Positions 34,640 through 47,385 of a stretch of 64,000 bases of DNA are shown in pieces. The notes under the pieces are model-generated. The model had not been told where the DNA came from. It saw nothing but the letters and a program-made list of their open reading frames with translations, and did no database searches. How positions within the stretch are numbered: the stretch's first letter is position 1; every line of letters begins with the position of its first letter. Location: positions 187,920,628 through 187,984,627 of the forward strand of contig CM076848.1 in assembly GCA_039519185.1 (NCBI GenBank), written 5' to 3'. Position numbers and translations under genes: made by a program. Origin of the DNA: Astragalus membranaceus (taxonomy: Eukaryota > Streptophyta > Magnoliopsida > Fabales > Fabaceae).

Positions 34640-35450
34640 ATGGCAATTTATTGTAATTATGTTGGAAAATATTTTATTCCAATTTTAATGCTATAATATA
34701 TAGTATATATGGTAGTTAAATTAAAGTAATAAATTTTAAATATGAATAACAATGAATTGATCAAAATCTTTCAATGTCTTTATCGCTTTTCATATTTTGC
34801 AAATTCAGTATATGAATCCCTCTAATTTATGACTAAGCGGATCATGACACAAACTTGGAATAATTTTGGAAGTTGATTGAGTTGCGTTTTGAATAGGGTT
34901 ATTCTTGATAACTCTGGGAATTGCATGGGAAAAAAAACTCTTGTCGATACTCAGCATTATTAGTGATGGTGCAATATAATTCGAAGCTGATATAACTCTA
35001 GAATTCATCTTCACTTATATATTTATAAATGCACAAACACATCATTGATACTAATTAAACAACGTAAAAGAATTCTGAATTCTGATAGTCTTCTCATAAT
35101 CCACCAATATGTAGCGTTGAGAACCAACACATTTATATATCACCACTGATGAAAAGCCAAGTCCATATGAACTACTCCCAAAGTCAACCTCAAATTTAGA
35201 CATTAATTATGATCCATATAATTTAAAAAAAAAGCAAATAATATAAGAAATAAAAGTAGCGTCAGTTTCAAATAGAAAGGAAAAACCTAGATAGGAAGCA
35301 AATCTTTACATTAGAAATACCATTGCTTTTTATAGTGACACATTAAAAACCATATATACCAAAGAGTGCCATAATTCTATTGGTGTTCGTGTCTATGTAA
35401 GAAAATCCATCGTCAGCAAGGAAAATTAAGTCAGTTTTAAAAGTGGTGAA
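34640..35450. other. Intergenic DNA with one small unassigned ORF
   Basis: The only frame of note is a 69-codon minus-strand ORF (34805-35014) whose ATG follows a TATA-like sequence by about 20 bp. It has one Cys and no clear signal peptide or homology. I do not call it a gene. Confidence 0.4.
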
Positions 35451-36290
35451 ATTAGTAAAAAGGTGAGGTTTACGAGTTAGTGTCACGAAATTATTTTTTT
35501 GACAAAACCAGTTATTGAGTAACAGACTTTGAGTATTTGATCAGTTAAACTTTTTTCCAAACTCTAAAGTACCCCAAAACACGCCGCTTAGCATCGCACT
35601 TTACTTATTTTGTCATAACTGTTTTTTCACCAAGCCGGTTACTGAAGAACAAATTTTGCGTATTTGAAGAGTTGAAATTTTTTCTGAACGCTATATATAG
35701 TACACTAAAAGACCGTCTAGCATATCACTTAATGTATTTTGTCATGAAATTAATTTTATTTTCGTCTAACTGGTTATCGAGGAACCAACAATGCGTGTTT
35801 GAATATCAAAAAAAAATTCTGGACCATAAAGTACTCCTTAAAATATGGAAAAAGAAAAAAATTTGGCTAAAGTACCCCAAAACACACTCTGCTTAGCATT
35901 GCACTTTACGTATTTTATCACAAAATTATTTTTTGCTTTGCCAAACCGGTTATTGAGGAATGATCTAGTGTGTTTGAACATTAAATTCTTTTTTTCAGAA
36001 CTCATACAAAAACACACTTCTTAGCATTTCACTTTACGTATGTTGTCGTGAATTTTTTTTCCACCTAGTCGGTTATTGTGGAACGAACTTTTCATATTTG
36101 AAGATCTAAAATTTTATCTAAACTTTAAAGTACCAAAAACAGAATACTTAGCGTCGCACTTTAGATACTTTATCATGAAATTATTTTTTTCCTTCACCAA
36201 ACCGATTATTGAAGAACGAACTACGTGCATTTGAGCAGTCAAATTTTTTTCTAAACTATAAAATACTTCAAAACACACTTCAAATATGTA
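35450..36290. repeat. Tandem repeat array, unit about 130 bp (block 1)
   Basis: About six diverged units are present. Each has a core like AAAGTACCCCAAAACACACT, then CTTAGCATCGCACTTTACGT, a T-rich stretch, CCGGTTATTGAGGAACGAAC and GTATTTGAACAGTTAAATTT. Starts of the CTTAGCAT core fall near 35586, 35716, 35892, 36020 and 36148. Confidence 0.8.
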
Positions 36291-36693
36291 TAAGTAAAAA
36301 AATTACTAAATTAAGTTCACACACCAAATATGAAAAAGAAAAGAAACAAAATGTATTTGTTTAGCTAAATCTTATTGTATCGATTATTTAGACAAAGTGA
36401 AGTAGCTAATATCAAAGACTAAATAGACAAAAGATTAACACATATCCATTGTCAAAGTTGTTCAAATTCAGAACAAAGAAAGCACTACTTTTAATACATG
36501 TCTTTTGTTGGATTAACGTGGCAGCCAGAATAGGACACCGAAAATCGTCTGACCCTTAAGTAAATTATAATAAAATGTTGGTGGTTCCTAAAGATTTACG
36601 TTTTTTTTTTTTGTATTATTATACATAGGAACTTACAGCGTCATGCCTTTCCATCTTGACCAACTAAAGTAACATCACAATGACTCTAGGGAA

Positions 36694-36829
36694 TCTCAAG
36701 TAGCTAGCTCAGTTGGCGAGTTAAGAAATATCGAAGGATTGTACTAAAAGAGTGTAATTAAGAAAGAGATTCGGGTTCAAACCCCGGAAACTAATATTCC
36801 CTCACCCAGTAACATTGCTTATAAAAAAA
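36694..36829 (+). mobile_element. tRNA-derived SINE (136 bp)
   Basis: Box A TAGCTCAGTTGGCGAG and box B GGTTCAAACCCCGG are well preserved. The tail ends in an A-run. A perfect 17-bp TSD, ACAATGACTCTAGGGAA, is at 36677-36693 and 36830-36846. It is the same family as 7493-7607. Confidence 0.93.
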
Positions 36830-37162
36830 ACAATGACTCTAGGGAAATTGATATAAATAAAACAGGGAAAAAATAATAATAAAACATACCAAGAAAGAGG
36901 TTAGGACATAAATGTGGTTCAAGCTAGTAGTATACAAAGGAACTTACAGCATTAGGAACTGATTGAACCTGCATATTGCTCAAACTTGATGCCTTAAGTA
37001 TAATGGTAAGACCTTCAATATCTCTGCCAGGGAGAACGACTCATGCATGGCTAACAAATAAAAACGTTAAAGAGTCAACACAATGCAAAGTACATAAACA
37101 AATGAAGTGGCGCACAATAAGAAAAACGAACCTCTGTTAGCATTTTGGGTCACAGATGTAAT

Positions 37163-37690
37163 ATTTAAATGTGTTAGGGTCATTATTTAATTAGCCAAAC
37201 TTAAAGTGGTCTATTTGATACTAAGTTTATGGCTAAGGGCATATGTGTCATGGAAGGTTATTGTGGAGATACCATAAGGCAATATTCTAATTTGATGAGG
37301 GGCTGAATTAGAAATATTGAAAATTGAGATGTAACTGGAAGCAGTTATATATATGAGTTATGGTCCCCATTTGTAGAGAAACGTAAAACAAAATTAGGGT
37401 TTAGTTCTCTGGCTTTCTCTCTTCATCCCCATCAGAGGAGAATCAAGAAACCCTAAGGTGCTCTACAATTGGAAGATCACATACCCAAACATTCATCAAT
37501 TCCCAATGGCAAATTCAGGTACGCTTCCGCATTCTATTTCATCATGAATTTGGATATGAGTTCATAAACGGTTGATTTAGGATTGTGCTCTTTTGTTTTC
37601 TATATGGGTAGAGACATGTGGTTAGGAACAAATCATTGTTAGAACCCAACAACCTCTGCTAATGGATTTTTATATTGAAAGACAACACTC
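37163..37690 (+). other. Leader-like or LTR-like region
   Basis: A segment starting TGTTAGGGTC contains a transcript-leader style stretch (TTAGGGTTTAGTTCTCTGGC, CTTCATCCCC) and an ATGGCAAATTCAG before GTACGC near 37506. It could be a solo LTR (ending near AACCCAACA at 37652) or a captured first exon. No downstream exon was recognised. Confidence 0.3.
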
Positions 37691-38011
37691 AACTAGTGAG
37701 TAATGAGGGAGTTCCACCGAAAAACAAATTTTATAAAAAGTGAAAATAGATGTTAGCACACATAGGGGAACACGTGTAAAAGAAGGGAAATGGACGCAAA
37801 TAAGTGGGATGGAAGTGGAAGGAAGTTTGGAAACACATGGAAACTGGAAAGAAAGAGAGGCTGAAAGAAAATGTGAGGAAAAAGAAAAAAACGACGACAC
37901 GTTATATCTCAGGACATGTTGCAAAGTGGAGGAAGTTTTTATTTTATAGCTTAAAAAATCCTAAGTTGGCACCCAAATGTGACAAGCGGCATATGACATT
38001 TAGATTATTAC

Positions 38012-38040
38012 TGGCGCATTGACCCGTGCGTTGTATGTGG
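38012..38040 (-). other. Possible degenerate Helitron 3' end
   Basis: On the minus strand CAACGCACGGGTCAATGCGC resembles the hairpin at 50721-50750, but the terminal CTAG is CCAG. Confidence 0.3.
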
Positions 38041-38529
38041 TAAAAACTCTACTTAATATAGAATTATTATTGGATAAAATATGTTTCTTAAATTGCATGA
38101 AAAAACCTTGTTTAAATTGAAGATAAGTATGAATTAAAAAAAAGTGTGTAATAAAACACGGTAATTGCGAACTTAAAAACTAAAATAGAGTGTGTAAAGA
38201 TATAATCCAAACAAATTGTTCCATACACATAATCCAGAGTAACAGTATTGGTTTATAAAATATATTGTCTAATATCTCTAAATAAAAATTAAATTATCAT
38301 CATAAATTAAATAAGAAGACTATAAAATTGAAATTGGCTATTCATAGATACTAAGAAGAAAAGAATTTAGTAAACGAATTGGTAGTGACCCCAATTAAAT
38401 GAATTTAATAAATATTTTGGGTTTAGAAAGATAAGGAGAAGTGTAAAAATAATTTTTTGTTAAAGATTCAGAAAAATATCGTTCTGAAAAATATAAAGAG
38501 AAGAAGTATAAAAATAAATTGATTTTTTA

Positions 38530-39510
38530 AAGTGGTGGAATCACTAAAAGGGTGAGTTGCACGAGTCTGTGTTACAAAATTTTCACCAAACCAGTATTGA
38601 TGAATGAATTTTGATTATTTGAACCGTTAAAATTTTTTTGAATGCTAAAGTACCCCAAAACACACTGCTTAGCACCACACTTTACTACTTGCCACAAAAT
38701 TATTATTTTTTTTAACAAATCGGTTATTGAGGAATGAACTTTGAGTATTTGAACGGTTAAATTTTTTTCCAAACACTAAAGTACCCAAAACACTCTGCTT
38801 AGCATCACACTTTACGTATTTTATCACGAAATTATATTTTTTTACCAAACCAGCTATTGAGGCACAAACTTTGCATATTTGAATAGTTGAATTTTTTTGC
38901 GAACACTAAAATATCCGAAAATACTTTGCATATTTTGTCATGAATTTTTTATTCACCAAACCGGTTACTGAGAAACAAACTTTGCGTATTTGAACAATTA
39001 AATTTTTTTTACCAATTAAATATCCCAAAACATATTGCTTAGCAATGCACTTTACGTATTTTATTACAAAATTACCATTTTCTTTCAACAAACAGTTATT
39101 GAGGAAAAAACTTTGTGTATTTAAACAGATTAAATTTTTTTGAACCGTAAAGTACCCGAAAACACACTGCTTTAAACATGAAAAAGGAAAAAAAAGTACC
39201 CTAAAACACTACTTAGTGTCGCACTTTACGTATTTCGTCACAAAAATTTTTAGATTGAGGAACGAGCTTCATATATTTGTACATCTAATTTTATTTTGAA
39301 TTCAAAATTACCTCAAAACACACTGTTTAGCTTCGCACTGTACATATTTTGTTACAAAATCAATCATTTTTAATGAAATTGGTTATCGATGAACAAACTT
39401 TGCATATTTGAAACAGTTAAATTTTTTCCGGATTCTAAAGTACTCCAAAACACTGTGGCTAACATCACACTTTACGTATTTATCGTGAAATTAATTTTCA
39501 TCTTCATTAG
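38530..39510. repeat. Tandem repeat array, unit about 135 bp (block 2)
   Basis: About seven diverged units of the block 1 family are present. CTTAGCA-type cores lie near 38668, 38799, 39039, 39213 and 39330. Units are separated by deletions and T-run length changes. The two blocks are about 2.2 kb apart. Confidence 0.8.
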
Positions 39511-39680
39511 GTTATAGATCTAGTTTTTTTTTAAAATAAAAATATGAAAATAAAAGGTAGGGGTGTTGGGGGTGGGGTGTTGGAGGGAATGTGGAGTGGG
39601 AGACTCCCTGAGATTTATATTCTTAAGATATATTTATAACTAGTATATAGTTTATAATTATTATATATTTATACACATTA

Positions 39681-40037
39681 TGTTGTCGATGTTTTTTGGG
39701 TTTTACCTTGGGAATTTGATACCAAAGAAGCATACACAAACACACAGAACCGAGAGAGAATGGAGAGGAAGAGAGAATAGTTTCTTCTCTTCTTCTCTAT
39801 TTCTTGAATTGAATTGATACAATCCTTATACATGAGCAGCCTTTATATAGGCTTTCAAAAAACACTAAAAAATTTCTATCCTTAATTGTTAAGAGACCAA
39901 AAGAGGCGGTGCTGAAATTTTAGCCAATCAAAATTGCTTCCAGTAGATGTTAGATGCCGGCAATATATATGAGGCGGTGTTTGCAGCTTCTGTAATGTTC
40001 TAGGAGATGCTTTTTCTTGATTTAATATGTGGTAACA
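39681..40037 (-). repeat. 3' LTR of a broken minus-strand Copia
   Basis: The 357-bp block runs TGTTGTCGATG to TGTGGTAACA on the plus strand. Just outside its inner end is the purine tract AAGGGAGGCAA (minus strand), directly before the LTR. RNase H and RT fragments follow in minus orientation, which fits a 3' LTR. Confidence 0.8.
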
Positions 40038-40089
40038 TTGCCTCCCTTAAATCAGGCTTGTAAACTAATCATTCCAAGCATCTTCTTCA

Positions 40090-41460
40090 ATTTGTAAAAT
40101 AACTCAATCTTCGGTGGCTTTGAAAAAATATCTGCAATTTGTTCTTCAGTGGGACAATACTGGATCACCACTTCCTTCTCAGCTATCAACTCTCAAATCT
40201 AATGATACTGAATATCAATATGCTTTGACCGCCCATGAAAAACTGGATTCTTACATAGCGCAATGGCAGACTTGTTGCACAAAATATATCTGTTGGAGTA
40301 CTCTGCTTTTGATTCATCACTTCTAAAATTCTTCTCAGCCATATTGCTTGAGTAGTACAACTGGTCAGTGCTATATATTTTGCTTCGACGGTAGAAAGTG
40401 CATCAATTGGTTTTTTCTTCGAGGACCATGAAATTGCACATGTGCCTAGATGAAATGTGTACCCTGACTTGCTTTTTCTCGTTTCTATATCTCCCGCCCA
40501 ATCACTATCTATGTATCCAACAAGCTTCACATCATTATTATTAGCATAAAAAATTCCTTCCGTCGGTGTATCTTTGATATATCGAAGAATCCTCTTGGCT
40601 CCTTGCAAATGACAAACATGTGGTTGCTCCATAAATCTGCTAAGCAATCCAACTCCATATACTATATCTGGTCTAGTTGCAGTCAGATATCTCAGACTTC
40701 CAATCAAACTTTTATAGTGAGTAAAATCTACCCTTTTGCCATCACTTTCTCTTGTCAGCTTCAACTTCTCTTCAACTGGTGTATAAACTGGCTTTGAATT
40801 CTCCATCTTGAATTTCTTCAAAATATCACGTGCATATTTCTTCTGAGAAATAAAAATTCAATCATCTCGCTGATTGACCTCAATGCCGAGAAAAAAGGAC
40901 ATAAGGCCCAAATCTGTCATCTCAAAACAACTTATCATAGCCTCCCTGAATTCTGCAATCATCTTTGAGTTATTGCCAGTGAAGATCAGATCATCAACAT
41001 ATAGGCACAAAATAAGTACATCTCCAGGCTCAACAAATTTGATATACAGTGTGTGCTCAAAGGGACATCTCTGAAAACCATTCTGCAAGAAATAAGAATC
41101 AATCTTCTTATACCACGCTCTCGGTGCCTGCTTCAAGCCATATAATGCTTTCTTCAGTTTGTAGACTTTATCTTCTTTTCCTTTTACTATATATCCTACA
41201 GGCTGCTCAACAAATACTTTTTCCTCCAGAGTACCATTTAGAATAGCAGACTTAACACCCATTTGATAAATTTTCCAACTATTTTGGGCAGAGAGTGAAA
41301 TAACCATCCGAATTGTATCTAACCTTGCAACAGGAGCAAATACCTCAAAATAATCAATACCTGGTTTTTGCTTGTATCCTTTTGCCACTAACCCCGCTTT
41401 GAAGCAGTCAATCTCGCCACTGGGTTTGTACTTTGTCTTGTACACCCACTTCACTCCTAT
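40090..41460 (-). pseudogene. Copia RT and RNase H, part 1 (broken)
   Basis: The minus-strand frame runs from IGVKWVYKTK (RT start) through YVDDLIF near 40990 to RNase H (GYIDSDWAGD near 40500, SSTEAKY-type motif). A TGA at about 40856 splits it between QRDD and IFISQKKYARDI, and a frameshift near 40300 disrupts the C-terminus. The 5' continuation lies at 47400 onward, across CACTA element B. Confidence 0.9.
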
Positions 41461-41809
41461 CACTACAAAAAATGTTGCCTTTAGCGACGGAATTAGAGAG
41501 GGACTTCAAGTCCCTCGCAAAAACTGATATTAGCGACGGCATTAGCGAGGGCATAGAGCTGTCGAATTTTTTTAAGCATTAGCGACGGAAATTTTAGCAA
41601 TAGCGACGGCCAGGCCGTCGCTAATGGCCTGGGCGGGAAAAATTAGCGACGGCTATAGTGTCCCTCGCAAATGTTTTTTGACCGTTCAACGCGTGGAACT
41701 GCGTGGAAATGGGCGTAACGGTTAGCGACGGCCATGCCGTCGCTAATGCCGTCGCTAATGTCAAATTAATTTCCAAAACTGAATCTCAAAACAGAAACCC
41801 TCATTTCTC

Positions 41810-42330
41810 TCTTCTCCTCTCTCTCACCGCCTCTCTCTCTCCGCCTCTCTCTCTCCGCCTCTCTCTCTCACCTACGACGGCCGCCGCACCACCACCATCA
41901 CCTACCTACGACCTCCTCTCTCCGTCACCTCCTCACTCCGGCTCTCTCTCTTCGCCTCCTCACCGTCTCTCTCTCCGCCTCTCTCTCTTCCTACGGCCAC
42001 CGAGAAGCCGCCAACGCCGCCAACGCCACCACCCTCACAACCACCACCACCATCCTCACCTACCTACGACAGCTCCTCTCCGCCATCTCGCCCTCTCTCT
42101 CTCCGCCTCTCTCTCTCACCTACGGCCAACAACCACCCACCACCACCGTCACAACCACCCACCACCACCGTCACAACCACCCACCACCACCAGCACCTAC
42201 TTTCTGCTGTCTCTCTCTCAGCCCCTCTCTCTCAGCCTCTCTCTCTCTCACCTGCGAAATTTAACTGTGCACCGCCGCCACCACCACCGCCGCCACGACC
42301 ACCACGAATTTCTGCCCTCTCCCTTTTGTA
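41810..42330 (+). promoter_or_regulatory. CT-rich leader of CACTA B
   Basis: A long pyrimidine-rich tract of CTCTCT and CCACCA repeats lies between the terminal repeats and gene 1. An open frame here is a composition artefact. The same position in element A is the GA/GGT-rich segment 15410-15660. Confidence 0.45.
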
Positions 42331-42831
42331 GGTTTTGACATTTTTTTTATGATATTTTTTTGATATTGATTTTTTAAATTTGTTTTGATTTATGTTTTTT
42401 GATTGATTTAGGATTGACATCGTTGGTGTTTGGAGTTTAAGAACCGCACCAGAGTGCGCATCGTCACCGAACAACCGCAACAGACGTCAATCTCATAACG
42501 GTTAGTTTAATTGAAAAATATTTAATTATTGTTTTGATGAACCCTAGGTTAGATGACTGTGTGTTGTTGATGGAAAAGGGTGAGGGACATCCTAACCCCC
42601 ATATTTTGCTCGAAATCATCTCCATTGAGATAATTGCGAGACGATACTAACAACGGTAAGGTTGGGAGTTATATGAAATAACTTCCTTCACTACTTGGAT
42701 GGAAAAGGGTTTTGTGCTGTCCTTAACCCCCATATTCGGCTCGAAATCATCTCCACTGAGATCATATTGATGCCACTAACTTGAAATATTATTGGGAATG
42801 TTATCTAACACGTTTTCTTAAATACGTGTAG

Positions 42832-44619
42832 ATGAATTTGTATGAATTTAATCGTGATTGGGTGTATGATCGGTTATATCCGAGAAGAGCGGGTTTAAAG
42901 GAATCTTTTGTAATTGGGGTTGAACAGTTTCTTGTGGTAGCGTGGCGACATGAATTGGCTCAACAGGAAAAAGGGGTTAGATGTCCATGCTTAAAATGCG
43001 ACGGTGAACCTATTATGACCGATGATGAAATCAGGGATCACTTGTATCATTGGGGGTTTAGGCCTAATTATTGGATTTGGGTAGACCATGGAGAACAACA
43101 ATTTCAAAATTTTGAGATAGAGGCTTCAAGCAGTTCTGGTGTTGGTGTTCCACGTAATGAAATTTTTGAGTCGATGCAAAACATGATTTGCGATGGTCTC
43201 AGGGTGAATGTGCCATTTGATGAGCCTCAATATGATGATAATGATGAACTTCCAAATGAAGAAGCACAAATTTTTTATAATTTGTTAAGAGATTCAAACA
43301 CACCGTTGTTTGAAGGCTCGCCACATTCAAAATTATCTATGTGTGTGAAACTTTTAGCTCTCAAGTCCATGAGTAATATTTCTGAGGTGGGTTTAGACTA
43401 TGTGACTGAAATGATGTTGGAAGCAACACCTAATAAGGATAATTTGCCAAAAAGTTATTATGAAGCAAAAATGTTAGTTTCGAAGCTGGGATTGAAATTT
43501 AAGAAGATTGATTGATGTGAGAAAGGGCACATGTTGTTTTACAACAACGAATTTGGTAAAAATGATGGTGAGCTACTTGAATGCAAATTCTGTGGAAGCC
43601 CAAGGTATCATGATCGTAAAGGGGCAAAACGTAATTATAAACCTATCCCTGTAAAGTCGATGTTCTATTTGCCTATAGTTCCAAGGTTGCAAAGAATGTT
43701 TGCATCGGCCGAAATTGCGCAGAAAATGACTTGGCATTATGACAATAGGCGTACCTCGGACGACATTTTACGCCACCCATCCGACGGTGAAGCGTGGAAG
43801 CACTTTGAAGAATCTTCTATTCGTATACATGAAAGTTTTCCATCCTGGTTTAAGGCTAGAGTAAGTAACCAAATCCCCAAGGCGCTGAATAATTCTTTAA
43901 AGTAAATATGAGACATAACTTATTTTTTCCATATGTGGTTTACTTAGGTTTATGAAGCAGAACCAACTCCCCAAATCCGACACTTGAGGAACTTAGCCAA
44001 TGGTCCTTTTCTTGAGGTGACCGAGTGGCACACGTACCTAGTTAATGGTTACAAATTTGACACCCAATCATGGAGTGAGGGAAAAAAAACAATTAATAGT
44101 GGGGTATATGTTAAAGGTGAAACAGGAGGAGGTGAAAATGACTTCTACGGTGTGATCGAACGCATATATGAACTTGAATACCCACGGTTAGACTATGAAA
44201 AGAGAATAGTTTTGTTTTTCTGTAGATGGTTTGATCCATCTGTTAGAGGAATGAAATTGAATCCAAAATGTAATACCGTGGACATTCGAATGAATGGAAG
44301 GTATAAACTTTATGATCCGTTTATCATGGCAGAAAATGTGAGGCAGGTGTATTATGTTCCATATCCATCAACTCAGAAAGGATGGTGTGTTGCAATTAAG
44401 ACAAAACCACGGGGTCACATTGAAGGCACTGATGCGGAGGATGAGGTTCCTTATCAGGTGGATGAAATTTCGGGAGTAGATGAGGTGCTTGAATTTGAAC
44501 CGATTGACTCCTTATGTGATGATAGACACCTAGTTGAAGAAGTTGATGAAGATGAAGAACAGAATGAAGATGAAGAACAGAATGAATATGAAGATGATGA
44601 AGAGAATGAAGATGAATAA
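42832..44619 (+). pseudogene. CACTA gene 1: TNP2 with deleted core
   Basis: Exon 42832-43860 encodes the transposase-associated N-terminal domain (MNLYEFNRDWVYDR, CPCLKC) and the start of TNP2. TGA at 43513-43515 replaces a Cys codon seen in element A. After HPSDGEAW the catalytic TNP2 region and DUF4218 are missing and the frame joins a short SSIRIHESFPS piece. A GT-AG intron (43861-43947) follows. The second exon carries a DUF4216-type domain (EVTEWHTYLVNGYKF, FFCRWFDPSVRG) and an acidic Glu/Asp tail. Confidence 0.85.
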
Positions 44620-44832
44620 GAGAAATATGAATTTGAACCGATTGACTCCTTATGTGATGATGACTCCTAGTTGTATATGATTAATCTTATATATGTTGTC
44701 TACTTATGTTGTCTTTAAATTTATTAGAATCATTAATATATCAATATTGTTCTTTATGACTCATTATGTTGTCTTTAAATTAATATATCAATATTGTTCT
44801 TTATCACATTTTCTTTCTATTTTTTAATAGAT

Positions 44833-46776
44833 ATGGATCCAGGAGGAGGTTCTGACCCACCACCGAGACGTCCTAATAAAGGGAAGAAGACTATGACCGG
44901 TGAACCTCCTAGGAGGAGGCGTAATCGTGAGGTGGAACTTAATATTGGGAATATGAGGAGCCATAATTCGTTTGTGGGCCCACCATCTACTGCCCCACAA
45001 CCTTCGGCTCCATCTGGCCCTGGATGGTTTCATTTACCATCTCATGGGCATTATACGGGCCCAACAGCTGGGTATGGCGCAGCAGCTGGGTATGGCGCAG
45101 CAGCTGGGTTTGGCGCAGCAGCTGGGTATGGCGCAGCAGCTGGGTATGGCGCAGCAGCTGGGTTTGGCGCACCAGCTGGGTATGGCGCACCAGCTGGGTT
45201 TGGCGCACCACCTGGCCATATAGGCTCACCAGCTGGGTATGGCGCAGCAGCTGGGTTTGGCGCACCACCTGGGCATATAGGCTCATCATCTGGACATATA
45301 GGTCCATCAGCTGGGTTATCTATGCCTACACCAGATCCCCAGGATGATATTCAGCATGATGTACATGATGTTGGTGGGGGTAATGTTGATGCTGATTCAT
45401 CCACTGATGACGAGAGAGTGGAGGTGATTGTTATTAATGGTATCAGACTCAAAGTCATTTATAGCAGTGGTAACGCGTAAGTATTATATTGTTTGTTTTT
45501 TTAAAGTTAATTATGCAACGACTTATATATATTTGATAATTGTTTGATATATCTTTCAATATGCAGGCTTCTTCCTGCAAAGGTAGCTTCATCAAACATC
45601 ACTCATGTCATCCGCAAACGATATTTTCAAACGTTCCATAAAAAGTGGAGCAATGTCGAAGAAGATGAAAGAAATGATCTGCTAGACTTCTTTAGGGTAA
45701 GTGTTAATTATTTTGTCATTACTTATATTGTTTGTTTAAATTTTATGTTTAATAACGTTTAATATAATACAGACCAGAGTAACTTGGGACACAGAAGACG
45801 ATGACAATGTGCGGAGAATTTTTTTCAGAAGGATGGGCGCTCAAATTTCTGATTTGCTTTATAAGCTCCGCTGTAAAGATAAGAAGCCTTCCTACATGAG
45901 TGATGAGATTTGGAATGCCTTCAAGAGCCATTGGGCTTCAGAGGCTTTCAAGGACACTGCTGCAAAAGCCAAAAATAATAGAAACTCAGAAAAGGGTGGC
46001 TCGCTTCACTGCGGTGGGTCCATCAACCAGGCTCAGCATGCTGCTAGAATGGTAAATTATTTTTCACATCTATGTGTTTTTTATATTATTTAATTAGTTA
46101 GCAATTTTTAAAAATGTGTTTCATCTTACAGAGTAAGAAGGCAGGACGCCCTATCACTGCTCCTGAGCTGCATAGAGCCACCCATGTGAGGAAAGGCACT
46201 GGCGAGTATGTTGATGAGCGCTCCAAGATGACCCAGGTAAATATACATATTGATTTGTATTATATAATGTTCATTTGTCAAAATGGAGCGCTAATTTGTG
46301 GTTATTCAAAACAGGAGCAAATAAATGAGTTCATGACTCAGCTAACTCAGGGGAGCTGGAACCCTGATTCATTTGGCCAACTTACTCCTGAGATGAGAGA
46401 TCTGGCAAACAAACATTGGGAGAAGACAGTAGGTTGGTCTAAGGGTCGCCTGTATGGTACGGGGCCCATGGCTCCATGTATGAGTCAGTCTGGGGCCGAG
46501 AGCAGTAGAAGACGGAGTCGACCAGCTTATACTCCTGCGGAGACAGAGCATATCAGGCGGCTGGAGCAGGAGCTGCACGAGACTCGACAGGAGGTCAGGA
46601 CCTCCTCTGAGGCGATGAGAAAGATGCAGCAAGATTATGAGAAGGTGACCCGTAGGCAGGAGCTGATGTTTAAGTATTTTAAGAATATGAAGCAAAATGA
46701 GCAGCAGCAAGATGAAGAGGAAGCTGAGGAGGAAGCTGAGGAGGAAGCTGAGGAGTCTGATGGTGGCAGCTTTTAG
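44833..46776 (+). CDS. CACTA gene 2: intact transposase-like protein (Transposase_24 / Ptta type)
   Basis: The five exons are 44833-45476, 45567-45696, 45773-46051, 46132-46236 and 46315-46776. All four introns are GT-AG and the total is 1620 nt, so 539 residues with no stop. The N-terminal third is basic and then Gly/Ala-rich. The middle (ITHVIRKRYFQTFHKKWSNV, DEIWNAFKSHW, KGTGEYVDERS) is typical of the plant En/Spm Ptta family. The end is a coiled coil plus acidic tail. In related CACTA elements the second protein binds subterminal repeats and assists TNP2, so the same role is inferred here. Exon borders were chosen by frame and splice consensus. Confidence 0.85.
45068..45300 (+). repeat. 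In-frame Gly/Ala minisatellite (18-bp unit)
   Basis: About nine to twelve tandem copies of CTGGGTATGGCGCAGCAG and variants encode AGYGAA, AGFGAP and PPGHIGS hexads in exon 1 of gene 2. It is low-complexity coding DNA. Confidence 0.9.
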
Positions 46777-46959
46777 TTTTGTTGATTAAATATTTTGTTA
46801 TAACATTTCAGATTAAGTGTTGTTGATTCAAATATTTTGTTATTGGATAATTTTTATTTTAAACTATTTTATGTATTTTATGTTATTAGATTTTATTATT
46901 TATTAATAAAATAAACAGGTATAAAAGCAGATAAAATAAAAAAAAATTTCATCAGGTTG

Positions 46960-47385
46960 AGCAGTAGCGTGGGAATTAGCGAGGGGCTTAGCGAGGGAAT
47001 GTGGCCACGTGGTTGGGCAGTAGCGTGGGCGTTAGCGAGGGAAGGTTGCCACGTAGCTGAGCATTAGCGAGGGAATTAGCGAGGGGGTTAGCGAGGGAAC
47101 GTGGCCACGTGGCTGAGCATTAGAGAGGGAATTAGCGAGGGAATGTGGCCACGTGGCTGAGCAGTAGCGAGGGACTTAGCGAGGGACCATGGCCACGTGG
47201 CTGAGCATTAGCGAGGGATCTAGAGAGGGACACTGCCCTCGCTAATTAGCGAGGGACCCAAATCCCTCGCTAATCGCATTTGCGAGGAGGGAATTAGCGA
47301 AGTCCCTCGCTAATTCCCTCGCAAATGACTGTTAGCGAGGGAATTTGGTGATTTAGCGAGGGACTTTGCCGTCGCAAATGACCTT
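46960..47385. repeat. Subterminal GCGAGGG repeat array of CACTA B
   Basis: More than twenty TTAGCGAGGGA-type motifs occur, partly as a repeat of about 55 bp with GTGGCCACGTGGCTGAGCAT. Such arrays are the usual binding sites of CACTA accessory transposase proteins. GTGGCCACGTGG also contains a G-box CACGTG. Confidence 0.85.

Noticed and set aside
34805..35014. 69-codon minus-strand ORF close behind a TATA-like sequence
   Set aside because: No signal peptide, domain or conserved cysteines; too short to support alone.
41703..42338. 211-codon plus-strand ORF rich in Ser, Leu, Pro and His
   Set aside because: Open only because the CT/CCA repeats lack stop codons; it lies in the leader of CACTA B.
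44987..45347. Repeat-encoded ORFs on both strands over the 18-bp minisatellite
   Set aside because: Shadow frames of the Gly/Ala repeat in the real gene 2 exon.
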